The notes beneath the pieces were generated by a model. That model saw only the letters and a list, made by a program, of their open reading frames with translations. It did no database searches and was not told the DNA's origin. From Psychrobacter immobilis (lineage in GTDB: Bacteria > Pseudomonadota > Gammaproteobacteria > Pseudomonadales > Moraxellaceae), in the NCBI GenBank assembly GCA_904846145.1, contig CAJGZL010000001.1, forward strand, positions 558,001 through 622,000: a stretch of DNA of 64,000 bases, given 5' to 3'. Position 1 is the stretch's first letter, and every line of letters begins with the position of its first letter. Positions 38,136-49,504 of the stretch are shown here, piece by piece. Position numbers and translations under genes: made by a program.

Positions 38136-38625
38136 GTTTCAATCCACGCGCCCGTGATGGACGCGAAGTTGTGCCTCGGTATTGTCTGCCACTGTAGAAG
38201 TGTTTCAATCCACGCGCCCGTGATGGACGCGAACTGCTGTTGCACTAACAAAGTCTTGCTTAGCCTTGTTTCAATCCACGCGCCCGTGATGGACGCGAAT
38301 GGCAATAAGTGGGATGATATTGGAGACTTAAAGTTTCAATCCACGCGCCCGTGATGGACGCGAAAGTCAACAATACGCCTTTATCTGTCACTGGCAGCGT
38401 TTCAATCCACGCGCCCGTGATGGACGCGAAATCGGTGGTTCAGATAGCAATGATTGGTGTGAGCAGTTTCAATCCACGCGCCCGTGATGGACGCGAAGTC
38501 ACGATCACTTGAACAGCATTATGGCAAGCGTTTCAATCCACGCGCCCGTGATGGACGCGAAATATGTTACGAGTTGAGATTGAGCGCCTAGAGGTTTCAA
38601 TCCACGCGCCCGTGATGGACGCGAA
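38136..38625. repeat. Second copy of the duplicated seven-spacer block
   Basis: Repeat 21 to repeat 28, identical to 37022-37511. Flanking spacers 3/20 and 11/28 differ, so the duplicated unit is exactly seven spacers as it stands now. Ten unique spacers (11-20) separate the copies. Confidence 0.97.
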
Positions 38626-41600
38626 ATTAGCGAGGCTAGGTATCAAGCCAGACGTGCTAGTTTCAATCCACGCGCCCGTGATGGACGCGAACGTGGTTAG
38701 CGTACACCCTATTGATGTTCCTAGTTTCAATCCACGCGCCCGTGATGGACGCGAAGATTAAAGACGCTAAGAGATAGAGCTAATCGTGGTTTCAATCCAC
38801 GCGCCCGTGATGGACGCGAATTATTTTTGTCTGAACTGTCTTTTTTTGGTATAGTTTCAATCCACGCGCCCGTGATGGACGCGAATAGCACCTCGTTAAT
38901 CCATTTAAGTTTCCGCTCGTTTCAATCCACGCGCCCGTGATGGACGCGAAGGAGTTACTATGACTTTATCAGCTCGATTCAAGTTTCAATCCACGCGCCC
39001 GTGATGGACGCGAATGGTGCGTTAAGTCAAACGGCTGCGGGTAATATCGTTTCAATCCACGCGCCCGTGATGGACGCGAAGTGGGCGCGGTGGTAGTAGC
39101 GTTCGTATCGGTGATGGTTTCAATCCACGCGCCCGTGATGGACGCGAAGACGACACAAGCGGTACGGTTTATATCGCAATGCCGTTTCAATCCACGCGCC
39201 CGTGATGGACGCGAAGGTAGTTAGTCGCCACCTCGCGAACGCAAAAAGTTTCAATCCACGCGCCCGTGATGGACGCGAATTAGACCCCCGTTAGATTGAC
39301 TCAGGTTAATTATGTTTCAATCCACGCGCCCGTGATGGACGCGAATTAATAAATTAACTCCAATCAATCAATCAAAGGTGTTTCAATCCACGCGCCCGTG
39401 ATGGACGCGAAGCTTCAATAACTTTTAATATCGTGTCAGATAAGTTTCAATCCACGCGCCCGTGATGGACGCGAACTAACAAGATAAGTTAAATTAAAAT
39501 CATTTAAAGTTTCAATCCACGCGCCCGTGATGGACGCGAACAAGACGGTAAGAGCAGCGCGTTCATTGAGGGTGTTTCAATCCACGCGCCCGTGATGGAC
39601 GCGAAGTCAGCAGTGCGACCTGATTTGCCTACGTGTTGGTTTCAATCCACGCGCCCGTGATGGACGCGAACTCTACTGTTGGCTTAATAGCCTTTAGCAC
39701 CTTGTTTCAATCCACGCGCCCGTGATGGACGCGAAAAACCCTCGTAACCTCACAGCGTTGGAATTAGAGCGTTTCAATCCACGCGCCCGTGATGGACGCG
39801 AACCGATAAACAAAATCGCTGACCAAATCGGGGTTGTTTCAATCCACGCGCCCGTGATGGACGCGAACGATCAGAGCATTAAGGCAATAGAGGACGGAAC
39901 AGTTTCAATCCACGCGCCCGTGATGGACGCGAACGCTAATCACTTTTAGCAACTTATAGTTATCAATGTTTCAATCCACGCGCCCGTGATGGACGCGAAC
40001 ACAAAAGTAGATTAAAATATTTAAGAATTATTGTTTCAATCCACGCGCCCGTGATGGACGCGAATAGCATTGTTGATGTTGCTATTGATGGTAGTCGTTT
40101 CAATCCACGCGCCCGTGATGGACGCGAATAACCTCTGTCTCAAAGTTATCTATTGAGCAATGTTTCAATCCACGCGCCCGTGATGGACGCGAATCCTATA
40201 GAGGAACATCATTTCAAAAACACGCTAGTTTCAATCCACGCGCCCGTGATGGACGCGAAACTACTTCAACTATCATCAAAAACGCTATCGCTGTTTCAAT
40301 CCACGCGCCCGTGATGGACGCGAAGATTGACGAGCCAAAGGCAAAAGTAGCGCCTAAAGTTTCAATCCACGCGCCCGTGATGGACGCGAAGGCTAAAACG
40401 TGGGCAGGTACAATCTCAAACATGTTTCAATCCACGCGCCCGTGATGGACGCGAATTAAATTCTCTGTGCCACAGGCTGTTCTTTATCGTTTCAATCCAC
40501 GCGCCCGTGATGGACGCGAACATTTACACTAAAGATGAGGTTGAGGATTTCACCGTTTCAATCCACGCGCCCGTGATGGACGCGAACTATGCTTTGATTA
40601 AACGCTGCTTTTTTGGCTGTTTCAATCCACGCGCCCGTGATGGACGCGAAAGCCCATGCAATAGCGGCATCGGCTGGATTGGTGTTTCAATCCACGCGCC
40701 CGTGATGGACGCGAACATTTACACTAAAGATGAGGTTGAGGATTTCACCGTTTCAATCCACGCGCCCGTGATGGACGCGAAATTAGATCTGTGCGCAGTT
40801 GCTCTGGATTATCAGTTTCAATCCACGCGCCCGTGATGGACGCGAACAGCACCTTACTTATTAGCGCTGGCTAATCAAAGTTTCAATCCACGCGCCCGTG
40901 ATGGACGCGAAGGCTCATGACTTTCTCCTAAAACATATCGGTTATGTTTCAATCCACGCGCCCGTGATGGACGCGAAGTGGGCAATTCAGCAGGGCAAGT
41001 GCCGTTAGTAGAGTTTCAATCCACGCGCCCGTGATGGACGCGAAAAAACCAATACTTTGAGATGCCCGGACCATATCGTTTCAATCCACGCGCCCGTGAT
41101 GGACGCGAACTACGCAAAGCTGCTAATCTACCGCCACTTGATGTTTCAATCCACGCGCCCGTGATGGACGCGAATTTACGGATAGTCTTATCGTCATGCA
41201 AGGTTAGTTTCAATCCACGCGCCCGTGATGGACGCGAACAAACCAAAGTGGGTGGAAGTTAAGGATTTAAAAGTTTCAATCCACGCGCCCGTGATGGACG
41301 CGAAACGAGAGAAATGCTAGAAGATCTCATGCCTGGTGTTTCAATCCACGCGCCCGTGATGGACGCGAAACTATGATTCAGAGCATCGCAAGCGGTCAGT
41401 ACGTTTCAATCCACGCGCCCGTGATGGACGCGAACTGTCAAATCTATTGGCGCTGATGGTCAGATGGCGTTTCAATCCACGCGCCCGTGATGGACGCGAA
41501 CAATATATTTTCTTTGTTTAACCATGTGGGTCGGTTTCAATCCACGCGCCCGTGATGGACGCGAACGCTCGTCACGATGTAGGGCAATTAGGCAACTGGT

Positions 41601-44600
41601 TTCAATCCACGCGCCCGTGATGGACGCGAAAGAAATAATCGACATTATAAAAAGTGATAATGCCGTTTCAATCCACGCGCCCGTGATGGACGCGAAGATG
41701 CCGCAAAAGCTGGGGCTGATGCCGCTCGTGTTTCAATCCACGCGCCCGTGATGGACGCGAAGACTGGCATACCGTATGGCTATGTTCGTGATATGTTTCA
41801 ATCCACGCGCCCGTGATGGACGCGAACTCATGCAGCGTACTGCCACGTCCAAAGCCATGCGTTTCAATCCACGCGCCCGTGATGGACGCGAAGCTACCCT
41901 GCGAATAGTTGTTATAGACCAAAAAGGTTTCAATCCACGCGCCCGTGATGGACGCGAAGCAACTGACTGACGATGACTGCCCCAGTCACAGCGTTTCAAT
42001 CCACGCGCCCGTGATGGACGCGAAGCAACTGACTGACGATGACTGCCCCAGTCACAGCGTTTCAATCCACGCGCCCGTGATGGACGCGAAAATGGGTATG
42101 CCAAGCGTTGACCATGCTGGCGAGTTTCAATCCACGCGCCCGTGATGGACGCGAACAGCTAACTAGCCAGCACTATCAAATGCTTCAAGAGTTTCAATCC
42201 ACGCGCCCGTGATGGACGCGAATGTTCGTGATATGAAATACTCGCAAGACAGTTTGTTTCAATCCACGCGCCCGTGATGGACGCGAAAGACAGTGGTTAT
42301 CACTGGCGATGCAGTGACAGTTTCAATCCACGCGCCCGTGATGGACGCGAACTGATACGCGAGAGCTTATCCGCTGCGCCAAGCGTTTCAATCCACGCGC
42401 CCGTGATGGACGCGAAGATAGTCTTTACTCGAGAGCTTCTTGCGTGAGTAGTTTCAATCCACGCGCCCGTGATGGACGCGAACAAGACGTTATAGATGAG
42501 CATGTAGATTTTTTAGTTTCAATCCACGCGCCCGTGATGGACGCGAAAATAATGAGTTGCGCGCATTTGTGTCTTCTCAAGTTTCAATCCACGCGCCCGT
42601 GATGGACGCGAATTCGCTAAATCTAACTGTTCGAGCTGTTTTATAGTTTCAATCCACGCGCCCGTGATGGACGCGAAAAGGGCGATGAGTGATTTAAGAG
42701 TGTATTGCAAGTTTCAATCCACGCGCCCGTGATGGACGCGAACAAAAGACGACTTGGTAGCAGGTGGCATTGATGTTTCAATCCACGCGCCCGTGATGGA
42801 CGCGAAGACGCTAAGAGATAGAGCAAGAAATGGCAGCAAGTTTCAATCCACGCGCCCGTGATGGACGCGAACCCATTGCCACGCAGCATAATGCCCACCG
42901 CAGGTTTCAATCCACGCGCCCGTGATGGACGCGAACATAGCCCGATGGGTGGTACTGCGTCAGCAAGACAGTTTCAATCCACGCGCCCGTGATGGACGCG
43001 AAATAACTTGTTGACAGAATAGGCTAGTATATATAGTTTCAATCCACGCGCCCGTGATGGACGCGAAATAAAAATATTAATCTTTGGAGCGTATAAAATG
43101 TTTCAATCCACGCGCCCGTGATGGACGCGAACTAGCATGGCATATTGTTAGTCGTGAAACTGGTGTTTCAATCCACGCGCCCGTGATGGACGCGAAAACA
43201 GCCACTTAAAAGCTGTTACTATACTTATCGTTTCAATCCACGCGCCCGTGATGGACGCGAATAACTTCTTTTTGACCTCCATTTTCATAAACATGTTTCA
43301 ATCCACGCGCCCGTGATGGACGCGAATCACCTGTCATGCCGTTATAGTCGCGTGTTGAATAGTTTCAATCCACGCGCCCGTGATGGACGCGAAACTCGCC
43401 AACATCTAAATAACTACATGCAATCTGTTTCAATCCACGCGCCCGTGATGGACGCGAAATAAGTGTACGGTTCAAACGTACTGGTTTCCCATGTTTCAAT
43501 CCACGCGCCCGTGATGGACGCGAATATTGCGCTTGCTTAAACTCTAAACCCGCAATTTGTTTCAATCCACGCGCCCGTGATGGACGCGAAGGCAAAAGGG
43601 GTTATCTATTAAGAATGAATTTGTTTCAATCCACGCGCCCGTGATGGACGCGAATAAGGTGATTCATTCTCCGCAATATCTGCACCTGTTTCAATCCACG
43701 CGCCCGTGATGGACGCGAATCTGTTCTCTTTGCGGTAGCGCCAGTGTATAGGTTTCAATCCACGCGCCCGTGATGGACGCGAAGTCATTGCTGTCGTCCT
43801 TGGCTGGATAAGTGTTGTTTCAATCCACGCGCCCGTGATGGACGCGAAATCACTGATTCTTTAACAGACTGAGACAACAAGTTTCAATCCACGCGCCCGT
43901 GATGGACGCGAAACGCGCCTATACCATCGCTAGATGATGACAGCTCGTTTCAATCCACGCGCCCGTGATGGACGCGAATAGCTAAGTCTTCAATACGCTC
44001 ATCAAGCGTATTGTTTCAATCCACGCGCCCGTGATGGACGCGAACTAAGTGTCGACCTAGTTGGTTCTAAGTTCGCGGTTTCAATCCACGCGCCCGTGAT
44101 GGACGCGAATAGCTACACAGCGGTCAACGATATGCTAGTACGAGTTTCAATCCACGCGCCCGTGATGGACGCGAATGTGCCCCAGAACCCGGTGTTACCG
44201 GACGCATAGTTTCAATCCACGCGCCCGTGATGGACGCGAATAGAGTCCGCAGTCGCCGCATGGGAATCTGGTGTTTCAATCCACGCGCCCGTGATGGACG
44301 CGAAGCAGCGCTCTACCATACTTAACGATGCTCTAATAGTTTCAATCCACGCGCCCGTGATGGACGCGAAAATGCTGATCCTTTAGCACCCAAGTACTAT
44401 TAACGTTTCAATCCACGCGCCCGTGATGGACGCGAAACACCTTTTGGAGATTGTTATGTCGAATACTACAGTTTCAATCCACGCGCCCGTGATGGACGCG
44501 AATTGCAGCGCTAGACTCAGACCCTAATTCATTAGTTTCAATCCACGCGCCCGTGATGGACGCGAACCGTTGGCACATAGACGCCACGCTGGACACGATG

Positions 44601-46203
44601 TTTCAATCCACGCGCCCGTGATGGACGCGAAAAACTCTAGGGCTGCATCGACTTTTGGTGTTGCGTTTCAATCCACGCGCCCGTGATGGACGCGAAGAGA
44701 ATCCCCTCGCAAGCTTTCGCGCTCAAGTAGTTTCAATCCACGCGCCCGTGATGGACGCGAAGCCCAAGTAAGTGCAAATAGGTGTCATGGGGATAGTTTC
44801 AATCCACGCGCCCGTGATGGACGCGAAAGCAGCGCTAGCGCCCATCGAGCAACAAAAGCAAGTTTCAATCCACGCGCCCGTGATGGACGCGAAATAATAT
44901 TATTGATATGACGGACAATAAGATAGTTTCAATCCACGCGCCCGTGATGGACGCGAACCTACATGATGGTTGGGGCTGCTGGACCGCAAAGGTTTCAATC
45001 CACGCGCCCGTGATGGACGCGAATACCGCCTATATAAATACTCTCATCTTGTATAGTTTCAATCCACGCGCCCGTGATGGACGCGAACAGAGGTGTTTAA
45101 AATGTCACATTTAGTATCAGTTTCAATCCACGCGCCCGTGATGGACGCGAAATATCATTATTAAGATACTAGGATTATCAGCGTTGTTTCAATCCACGCG
45201 CCCGTGATGGACGCGAATCATTAACTCTATTGATTGCAGCACGAGCAAAAGTTTCAATCCACGCGCCCGTGATGGACGCGAAGATTTTCATCTTACTTTG
45301 ATTAACTATTCTAATGTTTCAATCCACGCGCCCGTGATGGACGCGAATTACTTCTACTATTTATGCAACTTGCTCGGGTGTTTCAATCCACGCGCCCGTG
45401 ATGGACGCGAATATAGCCGTCTGTTTACTGACGATCAGCTCGATGTTTCAATCCACGCGCCCGTGATGGACGCGAAGCTAAGACTATGGACACGGATTAT
45501 CAGACTGAGTTTCAATCCACGCGCCCGTGATGGACGCGAATAGTGGCATCATACCGATTCACTTGATTGATCAGTTTCAATCCACGCGCCCGTGATGGAC
45601 GCGAATTTTGCAGCGCACTAAGGTATGGGTGTATGAGCGTTTCAATCCACGCGCCCGTGATGGACGCGAAAACAAGTAAGCCTAACGGCTAACATTCCCT
45701 TAGTAGTTTCAATCCACGCGCCCGTGATGGACGCGAAGTTATCTAAATTTTTACCACCCTGTAACCTGTTTTGTTTCAATCCACGCGCCCGTGATGGACG
45801 CGAAGTCATATCTTGGTCTTGACCCTGCATTTTTTGCAGTTTCAATCCACGCGCCCGTGATGGACGCGAAGTGCATTTTAGCTGTCATTCTTTGTGCTAC
45901 TAATGTTTCAATCCACGCGCCCGTGATGGACGCGAATTATCGGATGGGTGTTGATTGAGCCATCGAAAGAGTTTCAATCCACGCGCCCGTGATGGACGCG
46001 AAGGGAGCACCTAATCTTTTGCTAACGGGTAACACGGGTTTCAATCCACGCGCCCGTGATGGACGCGAAGGACTTTGGTGTGAGCAAGGTAAAAGACAGC
46101 TACAGTTTCAATCCACGCGCCCGTGATGGACGCGAACATAAAAAACAAGGCGGCACATCGCAAGATGAGATGTTTCAATCCACGCGCCCGTGATGGACGC
46201 GAA

Positions 46204-46451
46204 AGCCCCTAGTCTAAGTCGCTAATAAGGTTAAGAAAAAACCTTGAAATTTGCGAACATCTAAACTGTAGGCGAATTTGGCAAGCATCTCGCTTACCAA
46301 AGTTTTATTATAATAAAATAAAGTCATTAAAATCAATCTGTTAAATAGTGTGGCGAGACTATTGCGAGTCTCCTAGGGATTTTATGTCTGCTATAGGTTC
46401 GCATTGACCTTTTTGCAGTCAAATACTAGCTTTTGGCGCTGATTATGCCGA
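46204..46451 (-). promoter_or_regulatory. CRISPR leader
   Basis: The 248 bases between the last repeat and cas2 are AT-rich near the array. They contain a perfect IHF consensus (AATCAATCTGTTA, 46331-46343), an inverted repeat TTTGGCAAGC (46277-46286) / GCTTACCAAA (46292-46301), and a second hairpin GAGACT (46355-46360) / AGTCTC (46367-46372). New spacers should enter at the 46203 side. The array promoter should lie here, reading on the minus strand. Confidence 0.8.
46331..46343 (+). promoter_or_regulatory. IHF-binding consensus in the CRISPR leader
   Basis: AATCAATCTGTTA matches WATCAANNNNTTR at every defined position. It lies about 130 bp from the first (newest) repeat. IHF bends leader DNA during spacer integration in types I-E and I-F. 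Confidence 0.5.
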
Positions 46452-46742
46452 CTAAAATAGCAGCACATCGTTTAAGTCTAGCACAGGTTTTGCCCCGACG
46501 TGTTCAACTTTATTTTGCCAGTTCTTACCAAGGTAATAATAGCGTAAACTGTCAACATCATGATTGATAATATCCTCAAGCGTAGCTTTTAGCGTCGTCC
46601 ACTGAGCAGGATTAACCTCAATCTCAAACACCGAATATTGTACCCGCTGTCCAAAGTTTAGACAATGCTTGGCGACATGGCGCAGTCGTTTAGCGCAAGT
46701 TGCATCCTCTGAGCTAATATCATAAGTGACCAATACCATCAT
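46452..46742 (-). CDS. cas2: Cas2, type I-C
   Basis: About 96 residues, the normal Cas2 size. MMVLVTYDISSED holds the conserved strand-1 Asp, followed by RVQYSVFEIEV and a C-terminal VLDLNDVLLF. With Cas1 it forms the spacer-integration complex. ATG 46742 has AAGGA 8 bases upstream; the frame is open further up but overlaps cas1 and lacks a ribosome site. Last gene of the cas operon, 248 bases from the array. Confidence 0.96.
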   Translation of the reverse strand: MMVLVTYDISSEDATCAKRLRHVAKHCLNFGQRVQYSVFEIEVNPAQWTTLKATLEDIINHDVDSLRYYYLGKNWQNKVEHVGAKPVLDLNDVLLF

Positions 46743-46768
46743 AATATAAATCCTTTTTATTAGCGTTA

Positions 46769-47800
46769 TTATTTCCACAAAAATGGAATATAAGCATCAA
46801 TATCGCCTCTGATGTGACGCGCCATGATAGTCGCTTGCAAGTGCGGCAGTAAGCCAAATGGTACGGTCTCCTCAAACCAATCATGATAAATGGTCTGCTG
46901 CTTACGATCATGCCATGCCTTAAAAAAGGTTTGTCGTGCTTCGTCCTTGAGCCAAACCGCCCCACTCGCTTCTGTCTTAAAGTCCAACTTGCTCAATTGC
47001 TTTTTATTGATAAGAGATAACACAAAGCGATCAACGATAGGTCTAAACTCCTCAACCAAATCTAATGCCAATGAGGGACGACCAGGGCGTAATTGATGAA
47101 ATACTCCGCAAGCAGGATCAAGTCCTACCGTTTCAAGCGCACTACGACAATCATGGGTCATCAGCGTATAAGTAAAAGACAGCAATGCGTTGACCGCGTC
47201 AGTAGGCGGATTGCGCGTGCGTTTAGGGAAGCTAAAGTCAGAATTACGAATGAAATGTGGAAACACACTAAAATAAACGCTCGCCATCTCACCTTCGCGC
47301 CCTAATAAGTCAGGTAAGTTTTGAGTCGCGAGTATTTTGTTTAGACCATTCTCTAAACGCTGTTGTGCTGATTCTAATTTATCAATAGTTGGCTCATCTA
47401 GCTGATTTTTATAATCCCGTAGGTAGCGGCGAATCACTTGGCGCTGATTGTGAACTTTGCCTAAGATGACGCTGTGACAGATGGGCTGCACACGCTCAGG
47501 ATCATCGCTGATGCGATACTGCTCACGGCGCAAGAGCACATTACCACTGACCGCGCCTTCAATACGAGCTTGAAACTTACCATAGCGATTGAGATGGGTA
47601 ATCGTTATAGCGTTGTCAGTACAGTGCGCCATGAGTGCTGGTGATATCGACACTTGCCCAAAGCAAACGATAGCATCAAGCTTATGTATCGGTACACGTC
47701 CTTTGACTTCATGGTCAATATTCATGACCACATTTTCGCCTTGCTTATTCAGCCACGCGCCTTGAGTCTGCACGAATAAAGTGTTTTTGAGTGGGCGCAT
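46769..47800 (-). CDS. cas1: Cas1 integrase, type I-C
   Basis: 343 residues, typical for subtype I-C. It opens with MRPLKNTLFVQTQGAWL. Catalytic residues are likely Glu169 (in LGREGEMASVYF), His235 (CGVFHQLRPGRPSLALD) and Asp247/Glu250 (LDLVEEFRP). It integrates new spacers with Cas2. The gene appears intact, so adaptation should be possible, in keeping with the very long array. Confidence 0.98.
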   Translation of the reverse strand: MRPLKNTLFVQTQGAWLNKQGENVVMNIDHEVKGRVPIHKLDAIVCFGQVSISPALMAHCTDNAITITHLNRYGKFQARIEGAVSGNVLLRREQYRISDDPERVQPICHSVILGKVHNQRQVIRRYLRDYKNQLDEPTIDKLESAQQRLENGLNKILATQNLPDLLGREGEMASVYFSVFPHFIRNSDFSFPKRTRNPPTDAVNALLSFTYTLMTHDCRSALETVGLDPACGVFHQLRPGRPSLALDLVEEFRPIVDRFVLSLINKKQLSKLDFKTEASGAVWLKDEARQTFFKAWHDRKQQTIYHDWFEETVPFGLLPHLQATIMARHIRGDIDAYIPFLWK

Positions 47801-47878
47801 GATTTTCCTTATAGAGGCTAAAAAGTAGAAATACTAAAAAATTAGCTGGGTTAATAGTCAACCAAAGCGCAAATAACG

Positions 47879-48505
47879 CTAATCCTCTAAGCTCATATTA
47901 ATTTTTTTGCTAAGCCAAGCTTTGGCATTCTTATTAAAAATCTTTGGATGACAGATATCTTTAAGCGAGCAATTACGGCATTTACTAGTGCTATAAGTGG
48001 GCTTTGGCGTCTGTCCACTCTCTATAATATGTCGACAGTCGTTAATGGCATCTAAGGTAATTTTTCGTAGCTCATCATCAAAGTCAACGGCATGACGTCG
48101 ACGGGTTTTACCATAAAACAATGCGCCTTTTGGTACGATACAAGCATGCATATCTTCAAGACATAAGGCTTGTGCGCATAGTTGCACCTCATCAGCATGA
48201 TGTGATTTGGGCTTACCACGCTTGTACTCAATAGGAAAAGGGGTCTGCGTACCAGCGTCATCGGTATGATACTCGACGACATCAGCCACGCCTTCTAATC
48301 CCAGCGCTTCGTGTCCTAATCGCAAAGTACGCACGGTCTTTATATTACCGCGCGTATCATGACCGCCCGAGTTGACCTTTTCATGCATGACTTGACCTTC
48401 GGCGGTAAAGATATTCTCCTCCCACGCGCACTCCAGCTCTATCAGCGCAAACTGACGCGGACAGAATAGATAGTGTTGTAAGCGGGATAGGTATAGGGTT
48501 TGCAT
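47879..48505 (-). CDS. cas4: Cas4 nuclease, type I-C
   Basis: 208 residues, RecB-like nuclease with an Fe-S cluster. The cluster Cys are Cys15 (QHYLFCPRQFAL) and three near the C-terminus (SKCRNCSLKDICHP). The nuclease centre is seen in PIEYKRGKPK and VQLCAQALCLEDM. Cas4 processes prespacers and selects the PAM during adaptation in type I-C. It lies between cas7 and cas1, the standard I-C order. Confidence 0.97.
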   Translation of the reverse strand: MQTLYLSRLQHYLFCPRQFALIELECAWEENIFTAEGQVMHEKVNSGGHDTRGNIKTVRTLRLGHEALGLEGVADVVEYHTDDAGTQTPFPIEYKRGKPKSHHADEVQLCAQALCLEDMHACIVPKGALFYGKTRRRHAVDFDDELRKITLDAINDCRHIIESGQTPKPTYSTSKCRNCSLKDICHPKIFNKNAKAWLSKKINMSLED

Positions 48506-48591
48506 GGTCAGCTTTACTCTGAATTAATAATAAGTCTTGAGCAAACTTTGATAAACAAAGTTTACTCAAGTGATAAAAGACTAATTGGCGT

Positions 48592-49470
48592 TTAAAATCC
48601 ATCAATAATCTCAGGCTCTAATCCTTCTAACGCTGACTTTAACGCGTCTTCATCAAACTCACCATTATTTTCGTTTAGCAACTCTTTTAAGCTACGATGC
48701 ACTTTAGCAGACGAATATTGACCCGACTTGCTACTATGCTCCCACCAAATCACTTTTTTAACCTGCATACTACCTTCAGGTCGAGCCGATGACGCATCAC
48801 CTTCAAAGAGTTTAGGCAAAATCTGTTTTATCTTTTCGGCATCAGCATTGCTAAAGCCTGTACGTTCTGCTAATTGCGGCGTAATCGCACCATAAGTCAC
48901 ATAAATACCTTCATCAACGCGGTGCTTCATACCCATAGTATCACTACCTTTTTTTATATCGCTGTTATCTTTACTGTTAACACTTTTGGTAATTTGGGTG
49001 CTAGTAATATCGACAGGCTGTAAGCTAAATGCCGACTGGATAGTAACAGGACCGCGAATAGCAATAGATATACCTTCTGCGCTTTTATCGTCATTTGCAA
49101 AAGCAAATACCTGTCCAAAAGCTCTAACATCAAACCACTTTTTACATATCTGTTGTACAGCATCATCACGTTTAGTTTTTTTTGAATCCAAAGTGTTTTT
49201 TCCAAGAATACCATCTGCCCTATCTTTTAAGCTTGTATAATCATCAGTCCTTCTATCATTAGTTTGGACAAATATCGCTTCATCAGACTCTTGCAGACGA
49301 TCTCGGATTTTACGCTTTAAACAAACATCTGTGATTTCACCATTACCTGCAAAATCGGTACGAGGACGATTACCATTTAATGGGTCACCATTTGGATTGG
49401 CGTTGTTAACGCTAATGATTAGGGCGAAGTCAATTTTACAGTTGATGGAGGTTTGTGTATTTGTTGTCAT
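48592..49470 (-). CDS. cas7: Cas7c (Csd2), Cascade backbone
   Basis: 292 residues. The N-terminal segment FALIISVNNANPNGDPLNGNRPR is the hallmark of Csd2, followed by CLKRKIRDRL and VRAFGQVFAF. The C-terminal FSNADAEKIKQILP also fits. Several copies coat the crRNA spacer in the I-C effector complex. It begins 34 bases after cas8c, consistent with high expression from the same transcript. Confidence 0.97.
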   Translation of the reverse strand: MTTNTQTSINCKIDFALIISVNNANPNGDPLNGNRPRTDFAGNGEITDVCLKRKIRDRLQESDEAIFVQTNDRRTDDYTSLKDRADGILGKNTLDSKKTKRDDAVQQICKKWFDVRAFGQVFAFANDDKSAEGISIAIRGPVTIQSAFSLQPVDITSTQITKSVNSKDNSDIKKGSDTMGMKHRVDEGIYVTYGAITPQLAERTGFSNADAEKIKQILPKLFEGDASSARPEGSMQVKKVIWWEHSSKSGQYSSAKVHRSLKELLNENNGEFDEDALKSALEGLEPEIIDGF

Positions 49471-49504
49471 AGTATTTCCTTATTAATCATTAGAGTAAAT
49501 TTTT

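Larger units (their letters stand above)
36825..46203 (-). CRISPR. Type I-C CRISPR array: 144 repeats, 143 spacers by hand count
   Basis: Repeats are 32 bp and begin GTTTCAATCCACGCGCC on the plus strand, ending GTGATGGACGCGAA. Unit spacing averages 65.4 bp and spacers are about 32-36 bp. All repeats look identical except the leftmost (36825-36856), which has A for the first G; this is the leader-distal, oldest end. The array is read on the minus strand, since the leader and cas2 lie to the right. There the repeat folds CGCGTCC/GGGCGCG (one U-G pair) around ATCAC. Cleavage after this stem would leave an 11-nt 5' handle, TGGATTGAAAC, as known for Cas5d. Spacers 4-10 recur as 21-27, 57 as 60, and 79 as 80. 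The open frames across the array are artefacts of the repeat. Confidence 0.99.

Noticed and set aside
36961..45845. Many open frames across the array with repeated HAPVMDA, NPRARDGRE or ASITGAWIET segments
   Set aside because: They are translations of the 32-bp CRISPR repeat in different frames, not proteins.
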